Assembly (NCBI GenBank): GCA_023451735.1
Contig: JAEXYH010000093.1
Coordinates: forward strand, 62,001-126,000
Source of the DNA: Pseudomonadota bacterium
GTDB lineage: Bacteria > Pseudomonadota > Alphaproteobacteria > Rhizobiales > Rhizobiaceae
DNA length: 64,000 bases
Direction of reading: 5' to 3'
Shown in pieces: positions 15,968 through 24,145 of the stretch; within the stretch, counting starts at the first letter, position 1; every line of letters begins with the position of its first letter. The notes under the pieces were generated by a model. The model was not told the origin of the DNA and searched no databases. It saw only the letters and a list, made by a program, of their open reading frames with translations. The translations under genes and the position numbers were made by a program.

Positions 15968-16810
15968 ATGCTGAAAAAAGTTTCATCGCTCCGCCGCGCC
16001 TCTGGTATCGCGGCCACACTTATTGCAACGACCTCGCTTGCCGGCTGCCAGGTGCCGTTCGTCACCGATACGAGCCGCGTCAACCCGAATGTCTTTGTGC
16101 AGGAAACGGCGCCGGTCTTCTACATTCCGCCCTATCAGGACCCGCCGTCCAACCAGCCGCCACCGATGCCGGGCGCCATCCCGCACAAGCGCCAGCTCTA
16201 CCCGTCGGATTTCCATCAGAAATACGATCACGGCACGACTTATGGGCTGCCTGTCAGCAATCCGGTGCACCGGACCATGTATGATGTCATGCGCGACAAT
16301 GACCATACGTTGCCGGCCATTCCCTATTCGCGCGTCGATCAGCGCTTCCTGCGAAGTGAAGTCGATTACCGTACCGGCGAAGCCCCGGGTACGATCATTG
16401 TCGATACCCGCGCCAATTACCTCTATCTGGTCCAGCAGGACGGCAAGGCGATGCGGTATGGCGTCGGCCTTGGCAAGGCAGGTTTCGCATGGTCCGGTCG
16501 CGGCGTGATTCAGCGCAAGGCAAAATGGCCGCGCTGGACGCCTCCCGGCGAGATGGTCGCCCGCGATCCCGAATTGCGCCAGTTCGCCGCCGCCGAAGGT
16601 GGTGCCACGCCCGGCCTCAACAATCCACTCGGCGCCCGCGCGCTTTATATTTTCCAGGACGGCAAGGACACACTCTACCGTGTTCACGGAACACCCGACT
16701 GGCAGTCCGTCGGCAAGGCCACCTCGTCGGGTTGCGTGCGCATGTTCAACCAGGATGTCATCGATCTCTTCGATCGCGTCCCGAACGGCACGCCGATCGT
16801 CGTCATCTGA
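15968..16810 (+). CDS. L,D-transpeptidase lipoprotein (YkuD domain), copy 1
   Basis: Periplasmic peptidoglycan enzyme that forms 3-3 crosslinks or attaches proteins to peptidoglycan. 280 residues. A lipoprotein signal ends in TTSLAGC, a Pro-rich linker follows (YIPPYQDPPSNQPPPMPG), and the YkuD domain occupies about 140-280. Catalytic signature: HGTPDWQSVGKATSSGCVRM with His and Cys present. The same architecture recurs at 16998 and 53261. It is followed by a 9-bp-stem terminator-like hairpin before the next copy, so the two tandem genes are probably separate units. Confidence 0.93.
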   Translation: MLKKVSSLRRASGIAATLIATTSLAGCQVPFVTDTSRVNPNVFVQETAPVFYIPPYQDPPSNQPPPMPGAIPHKRQLYPSDFHQKYDHGTTYGLPVSNPVHRTMYDVMRDNDHTLPAIPYSRVDQRFLRSEVDYRTGEAPGTIIVDTRANYLYLVQQDGKAMRYGVGLGKAGFAWSGRGVIQRKAKWPRWTPPGEMVARDPELRQFAAAEGGATPGLNNPLGARALYIFQDGKDTLYRVHGTPDWQSVGKATSSGCVRMFNQDVIDLFDRVPNGTPIVVI

Positions 16811-16836
16811 CGCCGTTCCTTCGCAAATCTCATCCG

Positions 16837-16868
16837 GAGCCGCCCCTCGGGCGGCTCTTGCCGTTTTG
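16837..16868 (+). terminator. Terminator-like hairpin after L,D-transpeptidase 1
   Basis: GAGCCGCCC-CTC-GGGCGGCTC (16837-16857) forms a 9-bp GC-rich stem, followed by TTGCCGTTTT. Confidence 0.7.
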
Positions 16869-16997
16869 GTGTGACGTTGCCGATTTGCCGCAGTCCGGTG
16901 TCTTAGAGGTCCAGCATGAGCGGTTGGAACCTTTCACCTTCGAGATCGTTCGATTAAGCTTTGCGTTATCGCGTTCCTCTGGATGGTTCTCCCTGAC

Positions 16998-17717
16998 ATG
17001 ACATTCGACACTTCTTTCTCTCGCCGGAGCTTCCTTACTCTTCTCGGCGCGGGCGCAGCCTCGACGCTTGCCGGCTGTGCCTCGACCATGCCGGGATCCG
17101 GCGGAACGATCATCACCTATCGTGACGGCATCACCACACAGCCACCGCAAATGGCCGGCGCCGACTCAGATGCTGCCATGATGTACGGCTCGGTTTCGGA
17201 TGGCGGTTTCGTCATCCCGGCGATCCCCTACCAGCAGATCAACCCGCGTTATTATCGCCAGCGCGTCGTCGATCCGACGGGCGAACGGCCCGGCACCATC
17301 GTCGTCGATACCCCGTCGCGCTTCCTCTATCTGGTTGAGCCGGGTGGTTCTGCCATGCGTTACGGCGTCGGCATCGGCCGCGAAGGTTTTTCCTGGAGCG
17401 GCGAGGGCGTCATCCAGTGGAAGCAGAAATGGCCGAAATGGACGCCGCCGGACGAAATGGTCGCCCGGCAGCCGGAACTGGTCAAGTATTCCGCGAAAAA
17501 CGGCGGCATGTCGCCCGGCCTCAACAACCCGCTCGGCGCTCGCGCGCTTTACATCTTCCAGAACGGCCAGGACACGCTTTACCGCCTGCACGGCTCGCCG
17601 GAATGGAACTCGATCGGCAAGGCCGTCTCCTCCGGCTGCGTGCGCCTGATGAACCAGGACATCATCGACCTCTATGAGCGCGTACCCAACAAGACGCGCA
17701 TCGTGGTGTGGCAGTAA
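16998..17717 (+). CDS. L,D-transpeptidase lipoprotein (YkuD domain), copy 2
   Basis: 239 residues from ATG 16998. The signal combines a Tat motif (SRRSFLTLLGAGAAS) with a lipobox (TLAGC), so it is exported folded and lipidated. The YkuD domain covers about 100-239: PGTIVVDTPSRFLYLV at the start, then HGSPEWNSIGKAVSSGCVRL with catalytic His and Cys. It is more similar to copy 3 (53261, also Tat plus lipobox) in its signal than to copy 1. An upstream in-frame ATG at 16983 would add five residues before the Tat motif. Acts on the cell wall at the outer face of the inner membrane or the periplasm. Confidence 0.93.
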   Translation: MTFDTSFSRRSFLTLLGAGAASTLAGCASTMPGSGGTIITYRDGITTQPPQMAGADSDAAMMYGSVSDGGFVIPAIPYQQINPRYYRQRVVDPTGERPGTIVVDTPSRFLYLVEPGGSAMRYGVGIGREGFSWSGEGVIQWKQKWPKWTPPDEMVARQPELVKYSAKNGGMSPGLNNPLGARALYIFQNGQDTLYRLHGSPEWNSIGKAVSSGCVRLMNQDIIDLYERVPNKTRIVVWQ

Positions 17718-17745
17718 CGGGCTCGACCATTTTGATCGACCGCAT

Positions 17746-17770
17746 CCTCGGCCTCGTGCCGAGGATTTTC
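17746..17770 (+). terminator. Rho-independent terminator after L,D-transpeptidase 2
   Basis: CCTCGGC-CTCGT-GCCGAGG (17746-17764) is a perfect 7-bp stem followed by ATTTTCT. Confidence 0.78.
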
Positions 17771-17878
17771 TGTCGAGAGTGACGGCAAGGCGATACAGAC
17801 GCGACGGTCCAATAGACAATTCTAGGATCGAGCCGAAACATATGTTAAGCGCCGGCCAGACAGTAGCAGGAGCGAACA

Positions 17879-18109
17879 GTGAACGAGCCGACCGTAGAAG
17901 AAGCAACAAACCGTATTTATGAATCGCTCCACGCCGACAATGCAGACCTCGACATGCATATCGCGTCTCTCAAGGCCGCATTGGCGCGCGCCGGTCTGAA
18001 AGAGGCCGTCTTCGATCCTGCGAAGATTTCGCAGAACAACCGCTCCGGCAGGAAGCTGATGCAGGCCTATTTTCGCCAGCGCGGCGTGACGGTGAAATTC
18101 TCGGCTTAG
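17879..18109 (+). CDS. Small conserved-looking hypothetical protein (76 aa)
   Basis: Starts with GTG 17879 behind a good AGGAG with a 6-nt spacer. The product is soluble, helical and charged: an N-terminal acidic helix (VEEATNRIYESLHADN) followed by a basic C-terminal half (NNRSGRKLMQAYFRQRG). No cysteine, membrane segment or known motif. The RBS, codon use and compact composition support a real gene. No functional partner is apparent; the transpeptidase gene upstream is separated by a terminator. Confidence 0.7.
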   Translation: MNEPTVEEATNRIYESLHADNADLDMHIASLKAALARAGLKEAVFDPAKISQNNRSGRKLMQAYFRQRGVTVKFSA

Positions 18110-18577
18110 AAAAAGTCCCTTTGTCAGCCGTGATATGATCTATCACGGCTGACCTTCCGGCGTAGTCATGGTTGCCGGCAATAAATCAAACAGTGCTGTC
18201 TTCAATGGCCGCAAATGGCGCAACCGCGACATGACCTCTGTCTGCCCTGTGCGGACTTCAGGTCTAACCGCGAGGTGAGCGTTCATTTTGCCCTGCGAAG
18301 ACAGACTATCTTCCGAGGATATGATCGACAGGCGGTTGGGCTATTTCGAGCCCGCCATGTGGCGAATGCGCGTGGTTCGGATCGCGCAACACCGGGATCG
18401 AACAAACGAGGATCACGAGGATGGCAACATAAACCACCCCTGGCGGGGTTCTTGAGATATTCACCAGACACCAACTCCTGCTGTGATGGTGACATGGATG
18501 CTCCATGAAGCTGACAGCTACCTGAAGGAAGCGCACCGCCAGAAGTTTTATGACATTCAGGTGACTGTCAGGATGGG
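18110..18577. other. 467-bp intergenic region with a long hairpin
   Basis: Contains a perfect 11-bp hairpin TCAGCCGTGAT-N7-ATCACGGCTGA (18124-18152), probably the end of the small gene's transcript although no T-run follows. A possible small minus-strand membrane-protein ORF lies at 18306-18464. The rest shows no convincing gene on either strand. Confidence 0.5.
18306..18464 (-). CDS. Possible small single-pass membrane protein (52 aa)
   Basis: A minus-strand frame starting GTG 18464, with AGGAG about 10 nt upstream. After a short N-terminus (MNISRTPPG) it has one hydrophobic segment VVYVAILVILVCSIPVL and a His/Pro-rich tail (DPNHAHSPHGG). This is the only coding candidate in the 467-bp gap. 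Short length and a distant SD leave it uncertain; it may be a spurious ORF. Confidence 0.3.
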   Translation of the reverse strand: MNISRTPPGVVYVAILVILVCSIPVLRDPNHAHSPHGGLEIAQPPVDHILGR

Positions 18578-20281
18578 GTGCGATTTCGCCGGCAATCGAA
18601 ACTGCCGGGAGTTTTCCCCTTGTCCTTGCCTAGCCTTTCCCATTCCACTCGTCGCAGATCACGAGGGCTTGCCCGCCCCGAAATCGGCAGCGTCGCGCTC
18701 GCGACACTTGTGGCGCTTTATCTGATTGCCTTCACCAACCGTACATTCTTCTCGCGGGCTTTCGAATATTTCGACAATCATCTGTCGCTCGCAGCCTTTT
18801 CGCTGGGGCTGACATGCCTGTTTGCCGCCTTCACCATCGCCATCTCGGTCAAATATCTGGTCAAGCCGGTGCTGATCCTGATGATCCTCAGCGCCGCCTC
18901 GGCATCCTGGTTCATGGACGGTTTCGGCACGATCATCGATGTCGACATGATCCGCAATGCCGCCACCACCACCACCTCGGAAGCGGGCCACCTGATCACC
19001 CCGGCCTATGTTCTGCACATGACCGTGTTCGGCATCTTGCCGTCGCTGATGATTGTTTTCCTGCGGGTAAAACACCGCAACTTCTTTGCAAAAGTACGCT
19101 GGAATCTCACCGCTATCGTGCCATTGCTTTTGCTGGCACTTGCCTGCGGCGTCAGCAGCGCGCGTTCGATCGCGGCGGTCACGCGTCTGCACAAGGACCT
19201 GATCTTGACGCTCAACCCGTTCGTGCCGGTCGGCAGCGCCATCGGTTTTGCGCTTTCCTCGGAAGCCGACAAGAACATCGTCGCCGCACCGCTCGGCACC
19301 GATGCGCAGATGGCCGGCCCGACCGCATCCGGCAAGCCGCGCGTGCTGATCATCGTCACCGGCGAAACGGCGCGGGCTGAAAACTTTTCGCTCGGGGGGT
19401 ATGCCCGCGAAACCAACCCTGAACTGAAGAAACGCGACATCACTTATTTTTCGCAGACATCCAGCTGCGGCACGGCGACGGCCGTCTCGGTCCCCTGCAT
19501 GTTCTCCAACCTGAAGCGCAGCGGCTATTCGCATCGCGCCGGCTTGGCGAATGAAAACCTGCTCGACGTTTTCGGCCATGCCGGCATCAAGACCGAATGG
19601 TGGGAAAACAATACCGGCAGCAAGGGGGTGGCAGACCGCACGGTTACGCACTCGTTTTCCAACGTCAACGATCCACGTTTCTGCAAGGACAACGAGTGCC
19701 TGGACGATGCCATGATCGACCAGCTCGATACATGGCTCTCGAATGTGAAGGGCGACAGCGTGCTTGTCCTGCACCAGCTTGGCAGCCACGGCCCGGCCTA
19801 TTACCAGCGTTACACGCCGGAATTTGCCCGTTTCACGCCTGAATGCAAGACCGGCGAGATCGGCAGCTGCGAGCGCCAGGCGGTAGTCAACACCTATGAC
19901 AACACCATCCTTTATACCGATCACATCCTCGCCTCGGTGATCGATAAACTGAAGGCGCGGGAAAACAGCATCGACCCTGCGATGATCTACATGTCTGACC
20001 ACGGCGAGTCGCTCGGTGAAAACGGTCTCTATCTGCATGGCGCGCCTTACATCATCGCCCCTTCGCAGCAGACGCATGTGCCCTTCGTTCTGTGGCAAGG
20101 CGCGGAAATGAAGGCATCAGTCGATGCCAACTGCCTGACGAAGCGCGCCGATGAAGACGCCTCGCATGACAATCTCTTCCACACTGCGCTTGGGCTGATG
20201 GCGGTAAAAACCTCGGTCTACACGCCAAAACTCGATGTGCTTTCCGCCTGCCGCGCGCCGGTGAGTGGAGTAAATTCATGA
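18578..20281 (+). CDS. eptA: Phosphoethanolamine--lipid A transferase (EptA/PmrC family)
   Basis: Inner-membrane enzyme that transfers phosphoethanolamine from phosphatidylethanolamine to lipid A, reducing negative charge and sensitivity to cationic peptides. 567 residues. Five N-terminal membrane helices (about 38-215) precede a periplasmic sulfatase-fold domain. The nucleophilic Thr lies in VTGETARAENFSLGGYARE, and zinc ligands appear in MSDHGESLGENGLYLHG. Several conserved cysteine pairs are present (SSCGTATAVSVPCMF). The GTG start at 18578 is uncertain; a TTG 15 codons in is possible. Its stop overlaps the dgkA start (ATGA), and the four genes here form one coupled operon with a two-component system. 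Confidence 0.92.
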   Translation: MRFRRQSKLPGVFPLSLPSLSHSTRRRSRGLARPEIGSVALATLVALYLIAFTNRTFFSRAFEYFDNHLSLAAFSLGLTCLFAAFTIAISVKYLVKPVLILMILSAASASWFMDGFGTIIDVDMIRNAATTTTSEAGHLITPAYVLHMTVFGILPSLMIVFLRVKHRNFFAKVRWNLTAIVPLLLLALACGVSSARSIAAVTRLHKDLILTLNPFVPVGSAIGFALSSEADKNIVAAPLGTDAQMAGPTASGKPRVLIIVTGETARAENFSLGGYARETNPELKKRDITYFSQTSSCGTATAVSVPCMFSNLKRSGYSHRAGLANENLLDVFGHAGIKTEWWENNTGSKGVADRTVTHSFSNVNDPRFCKDNECLDDAMIDQLDTWLSNVKGDSVLVLHQLGSHGPAYYQRYTPEFARFTPECKTGEIGSCERQAVVNTYDNTILYTDHILASVIDKLKARENSIDPAMIYMSDHGESLGENGLYLHGAPYIIAPSQQTHVPFVLWQGAEMKASVDANCLTKRADEDASHDNLFHTALGLMAVKTSVYTPKLDVLSACRAPVSGVNS

Positions 20282-20766
20282 CTGTTCACGATTTCGCCCC
20301 CCTCGGACCGGTCAGAAAGCCGGTCACCCAAGGGAGTGACGGTCAAGTCCCCAGCCGACCCGGTTCTCCAACTCCTCCTGTCGGCTGCCGCCCGCCGATG
20401 GGAAAGGTGACCGGCAGCCGGCACCTTGCGGCAGCACTCGGCTATTCGCTGGGTGGTGCCGCAAGGCTGTTCCGAGAGACGGCATTCCGCCACGAACTGC
20501 TCGCCGCCATCACCATTTTCGGTGCTTTCGCCTTCGTCGGCGCCAGCCTTTCCGATTATGTCTCGATGACCGTGCTGTTTCTCGCGCTGATCGCCGTGGA
20601 AGCGCTCAACACGGCGATCGAGGAAGTCGTCGACCGCATTTCCCCGGAATGGTCGAAAACCGGCAAAAATGCCAAGGATCTCGGCTCATTTGCGGTGTTC
20701 TGCCTTCTTGCTGCCAACGGATTGATGGCGGCTTTCGTCGTCCTTTCCAGACTCCTGTCCCCATGA
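20278..20766 (+). CDS. dgkA: Diacylglycerol kinase, DgkA type
   Basis: Small integral-membrane kinase that phosphorylates diacylglycerol to phosphatidic acid. Diacylglycerol is the by-product of the upstream EptA reaction, so the pairing makes metabolic sense. 162 residues with three membrane helices; the signature EALNTAIEEVVDRISPEW and GKNAKDLGSFAVF match E. coli DgkA. An N-terminal extension of about 40 Pro/Gly-rich residues precedes the family core. ATG 20398 would give the standard length, but ATG 20278 overlaps the eptA stop in an ATGA, supporting coupled translation. Its own stop makes an ATGA with ATG 20763, the upstream edge of the response-regulator frame. Confidence 0.92.
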   Translation: MTVHDFAPLGPVRKPVTQGSDGQVPSRPGSPTPPVGCRPPMGKVTGSRHLAAALGYSLGGAARLFRETAFRHELLAAITIFGAFAFVGASLSDYVSMTVLFLALIAVEALNTAIEEVVDRISPEWSKTGKNAKDLGSFAVFCLLAANGLMAAFVVLSRLLSP

Positions 20767-20873
20767 ACGAGGCCACGGCTCCATCCCCTCTCGAAATTCT
20801 GTCGGCATCTCTGCTAGATACGGGTTACACGATATCATCGCACCCGAACGGACGATGGGATGGAGCAGGCACA

Positions 20874-21536
20874 TTGAGGGTTCTTCTGATCGAGGACGAT
20901 GCAACGCTCGGCGAAGCGGTGCGCGACCATGTGACGGCCGGCGACCATGCGGTCGACTGGATGAAGACGATCGACACCGGTGCGGCCGCGCTTGCCACCA
21001 CAGCCTACGGCCTGGTGCTTCTGGACCTGCGCCTGCCCGATGGCAGCGGCATCGACCTGCTCAAAAAGTTTCGGGGCAAGGGCGGCACCACGCCTGTGAT
21101 CATTCTTACCGCGCATGACCAGATTTCCGACCGCATCGAGGGACTTAACAGTGGCGCCGACGATTATCTCGTCAAACCCTTCAACCTGGGAGAACTGACG
21201 GCGCGCATGCTGGCTGTCAGCCGCCGTTATAGTGGACGCCCGGTGTCGCTGGTGAAGGTCGGCGACCTGGAAATCGACGCCGCCGACCGGCGTGTGACGC
21301 TGGCCAGCGAACCGGTCACGCTCTCCAGCCGCGAATGGGCGGTTCTCGATGCGCTGTCCGCCCGGCCAAATGCTGTCGTCTCAAAGGCACAGATCGAGGA
21401 AGCGCTTTATGCCTTCGGTTCCGAGATCGAGAGCAATACGGTCGAAGTCTATGTCAGCCGGCTGCGCAAAAAACTCGGCCGCGACCATATCGCCACCCTG
21501 CGCGGCGTCGGTTACCGGCTGGGGCGCGAGCAATGA
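20874..21536 (+). CDS. OmpR/PmrA-family response regulator
   Basis: DNA-binding regulator of 220 residues from TTG 20874 (GGAG, 8-nt spacer), the point where homology starts (LRVLLIEDDATLGEAV). The receiver domain has the acidic pair EDD at 7-9, phosphoacceptor Asp51 in VLLDLRLPDGSG and Lys in YLVKPF. The winged-helix output domain is about 125-218 (SNTVEVYVSRLRKKLGRDHI, TLRGVGYRLG). An in-frame ATG at 20763 overlaps the dgkA stop (ATGA) and would add 37 residues. That could be the coupled start or only a re-initiation relay. The stop overlaps the kinase ATG. Likely controls eptA, as PmrA does in enterics. Confidence 0.92.
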   Translation: MRVLLIEDDATLGEAVRDHVTAGDHAVDWMKTIDTGAAALATTAYGLVLLDLRLPDGSGIDLLKKFRGKGGTTPVIILTAHDQISDRIEGLNSGADDYLVKPFNLGELTARMLAVSRRYSGRPVSLVKVGDLEIDAADRRVTLASEPVTLSSREWAVLDALSARPNAVVSKAQIEEALYAFGSEIESNTVEVYVSRLRKKLGRDHIATLRGVGYRLGREQ

Positions 21537-22918
21537 ACCCGTTTGCACGTTCTACCGGCCCCTCGATGACACGCCGGTTGATCTTTTCCATCACCGCCAT
21601 GATGGCGCTGCTCTGGCTGCTCGCGGTCGGGCTTGGCCTCGTGGTGATGGAGGAGGAATATGCCGAAATGTTCGACGGCACATTGCAGGATACCGCCGAA
21701 CGGCTGGTGCCGCTGGTTGTCGACGATCTCGAACATCGCGGCATGCTCGGCGGTCCCGACGACAACCGCCCGAGTGTCGCCCCGCAACAGCTGCAGACCG
21801 GCAATTCAAGCGGTGACCGCGAATATCTGATCTATCAGGTGCGCGATGCATCCGGCCATGTGTTGATCCGTTCGCATGACGCACCGGAACAGGCTTTTGA
21901 AACGCCGCTGAAAGCCGGCTTCTGGAAAAACGCCACCTACCAGTTTTACACCGCCACTGATGACGAGGCGCAGGTTTTCATCCAGGTGGCTGATGCTTTC
22001 GAAAATCGCGGGGAAGCTCTGCGCGAAGGCGCGATTGCGCTGTTCCTGCCGCTGGCTTTGCTGATCCCGGTCAGCGGTATCGCCATCTGGCTCGTCGTGC
22101 GCCGCGCCGTGCAGCCGGTGGGTGATCTGCGCCGCGAGATCGAAAGCAAGGACGGCGGCAATATGGAGCCGATCGATGCGAGTACTTTGCCGCGCGAACT
22201 GCAGCCGATCGCCACCTCGGTCAATCTGCTGATGACGCGCCTGCGTACCGCACTGGATGCCGAGCGCGAATTCACCTCCAACAGTGCTCATGAACTGCGC
22301 ACGCCCATCGCCGGCGCGCTGGCCCAGACGCAGATGCTGATCAGTGAACTCTATGATCCCGGCAACCGCCACCGCGCCGGCCAGATCGAAGCCTCTCTCA
22401 CCCGTCTCAGTCATCTCGCCGAAAAGTTGCTGCAGCTGTCGCGTGCCGAAGCCGGCATCGGCATCAGTGAAAAACCCGTGGACCTGACCCAGGTTCTCGA
22501 CATGGTGCTGACCGATTTTTGGCGCGGCATGAAAGAGCCGCAGCGGCTGGTCCTGCATCGCGCCGAGGGTGCGAGGCTGACAGGCCCTTATAACGAGGAC
22601 GCCTTTGCCATCGTGCTGCGCAACCTTATCGAAAACGCGCTTGTGCACGGAAACCCGCGTGAACCGGTCGAGATCTTCCTGCAAAACGGCGGTCCGGTAC
22701 GCATCGTCAACGGCGCGGCGGTGATGACGCCAACCGAGCTTGCCGCCATCCGCAAACGCTTTTCCCGCGGCAGGACCGAGGCTGCAGGTTCGGGCCTTGG
22801 CCTCTCCATCGTCGAGCGCCTGCTGGGCCAGATGGGCGGCCGTCTGCTGCTGCTGTCCCCGGCAGACGGGCGTTCGGAAGGGTTCGAGGCGCGGGTTGAC
22901 CTGAGCCGCGTCCCATAA
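21533..22918 (+). CDS. Sensor histidine kinase (PmrB/QseC-like)
   Basis: 461-residue membrane kinase whose ATG overlaps the regulator stop (ATGA). TM1 is about 15-37, a periplasmic sensor of about 125 residues follows, TM2 is about 165-187 (IALFLPLALLIPVSGIAIWL), then HAMP. The DHp H-box SNSAHELRTPIAGA carries the phosphoacceptor at His253. The catalytic domain has the N-box LRNLIENALVHGNP and G2 box GSGLGLSIVERLLG. The usual G1 DxGxG motif is replaced by VRIVNGAAVM, lacking the Asp that contacts adenine, so ATP binding may be altered. The sensor lacks an obvious acidic ExxE iron motif, although MEEEYAEMFDG is acidic. Confidence 0.92.
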   Translation: MNPFARSTGPSMTRRLIFSITAMMALLWLLAVGLGLVVMEEEYAEMFDGTLQDTAERLVPLVVDDLEHRGMLGGPDDNRPSVAPQQLQTGNSSGDREYLIYQVRDASGHVLIRSHDAPEQAFETPLKAGFWKNATYQFYTATDDEAQVFIQVADAFENRGEALREGAIALFLPLALLIPVSGIAIWLVVRRAVQPVGDLRREIESKDGGNMEPIDASTLPRELQPIATSVNLLMTRLRTALDAEREFTSNSAHELRTPIAGALAQTQMLISELYDPGNRHRAGQIEASLTRLSHLAEKLLQLSRAEAGIGISEKPVDLTQVLDMVLTDFWRGMKEPQRLVLHRAEGARLTGPYNEDAFAIVLRNLIENALVHGNPREPVEIFLQNGGPVRIVNGAAVMTPTELAAIRKRFSRGRTEAAGSGLGLSIVERLLGQMGGRLLLLSPADGRSEGFEARVDLSRVP

Positions 22919-23103
22919 CCAGGTTCATTTTCGTGTAGATCTGTGATTCCTGGCCAGATTGGCTGCGCCGGCTGGGCAATCTGTTCCCCGTATCTGATGT
23001 TTGCGGATGACCTCCTGCGGCGCATTGCTGCCGATTTTGCGCCGTCCCGGGAGAACCTGTCGCGACCGCAAGATCGCCTCCCGCTGAATGGAGGTTATGG
23101 CCT

Positions 23104-23592
23104 CTACTTCTCGCCCGCGCTTTCCAACCGCTCCGTCAGACCCACCAGCGCCTCGCGTAAAGCGGTGACCTCGTCGAGGGTGCATCCCGTCGCCTTGCCG
23201 ATCGCTGCCATCACGCCGGATGATCGTTCTTTCAACTCCAAGCCCTGCGGCGTAAGCGTGATTTTCACCTGCCGTTCGTCTTCGGCATCGCGCTTGCGTT
23301 TCACCAGGCCGGATTGCTCCAGCCGCTTGAGGAGAGGGGAGAGCGTGCCGGAATCGAGTCCCAGCCGGTCGCCGAGCATTTTTACCTTCTGCCCGTCTTC
23401 GGCCCACAGTGCCATCATGACGAGATATTGCGGATAGGTCAGCCCGAGCGGCTCGAGCAGCGGCTTGTAGGCGCGCGTAAAGGCGTGCGCTGCGCCGTAG
23501 ATGGCAAAGCACAACATCACATCCAGTCCCCCGGCCGAACTGTCCCGGCTTCCCGTCATGCTGTTTTTATCAGGCTTTGCCCCTGTCATCAC
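23104..23592 (-). CDS. ohrR: Organic hydroperoxide resistance regulator OhrR (MarR family)
   Basis: Thiol-based peroxide sensor that represses ohr and itself. 162 residues. The reactive Cys is in LDVMLCFAIYGAAHAF, the position of the conserved peroxide-sensing Cys, and a second Cys (GKATGCTLDEV) is placed as in two-Cys OhrR proteins of the Xanthomonas type that form intersubunit disulfides. The wHTH is DSGTLSPLLKRLEQSGLVKR with wing DAEDERQVKITLT. It is divergent from ohr, with a perfect palindrome between them. The start could be the second or third Met, which would shorten it by up to about 11 residues. Confidence 0.94.
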   Translation of the reverse strand: MMTGAKPDKNSMTGSRDSSAGGLDVMLCFAIYGAAHAFTRAYKPLLEPLGLTYPQYLVMMALWAEDGQKVKMLGDRLGLDSGTLSPLLKRLEQSGLVKRKRDAEDERQVKITLTPQGLELKERSSGVMAAIGKATGCTLDEVTALREALVGLTERLESAGEK

Positions 23593-23669
23593 GAAACCGT
23601 GTCCTATCTCTTCAATAATCCATTCTCGCAGGCTTGACGTTGGAATGCAATGCGCATAAATCTATTGCA

Positions 23670-23684
23670 CGCAATTGAATTGCG
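23670..23684. promoter_or_regulatory. OhrR operator
   Basis: CGCAATT-G-AATTGCG is a perfect palindrome with 7-bp arms around one central base, 28 bp before the ohr ATG. A TTGACG -35-like box lies at 23634-23639 with the site downstream of it. Its AATT-rich form fits known OhrR targets. Confidence 0.8.
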
Positions 23685-23711
23685 AACTATTTAACCGAAG
23701 GGAGTACGAAC

Positions 23712-24134
23712 ATGCCCATTCTCTACACCACCAAGGGTTCCGCCACCGGTGGCCGCGCAGGCCATGGCGCTTCTGAAAACGGCGTTCTCGACGTCACGCT
23801 CACCGTTCCGAAGGAACTCGGCGGCGATGGCGCAACCGGCACCAATCCCGAACAGCTTTTTGCGGTTGGTTATTCCGCCTGCTTCCTCGGCGCGCTGAAG
23901 GCCGTCGCGGGCAAGGAAAAGGTGAAGATCCCGGAAGACGCCAAGGTGACGGCAACGGTCGGTATCGGTCCGCGTGAAGACGGCACCGGTTTCGGCATCG
24001 AAGTTTCGCTGTCGGTCGACATTCCGGGCATGGACAAGGCTCAGGCCGAAGATCTGGTCGCCAAGGCGCATATCGTCTGCCCCTACAGCCACGCCATGCG
24101 CACCTCCACCGAAGTTCCGGTCACGGTCGCCTGA
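23712..24134 (+). CDS. ohr: Organic hydroperoxide reductase Ohr
   Basis: Thiol peroxidase that reduces fatty-acid and other organic hydroperoxides, using lipoylated proteins as reductant in this family. 140 residues, the normal length. The catalytic cysteines are Cys57 (AVGYSACFLGAL) and Cys123 (HIVCPYSHAMR), with the conserved Glu in NPEQLF. It is cytosolic and works as a dimer. Controlled by the divergent OhrR. A two-part hairpin terminator follows. Family assignment is secure. Confidence 0.96.
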   Translation: MPILYTTKGSATGGRAGHGASENGVLDVTLTVPKELGGDGATGTNPEQLFAVGYSACFLGALKAVAGKEKVKIPEDAKVTATVGIGPREDGTGFGIEVSLSVDIPGMDKAQAEDLVAKAHIVCPYSHAMRTSTEVPVTVA

Positions 24135-24145
24135 ACATCATAGTG

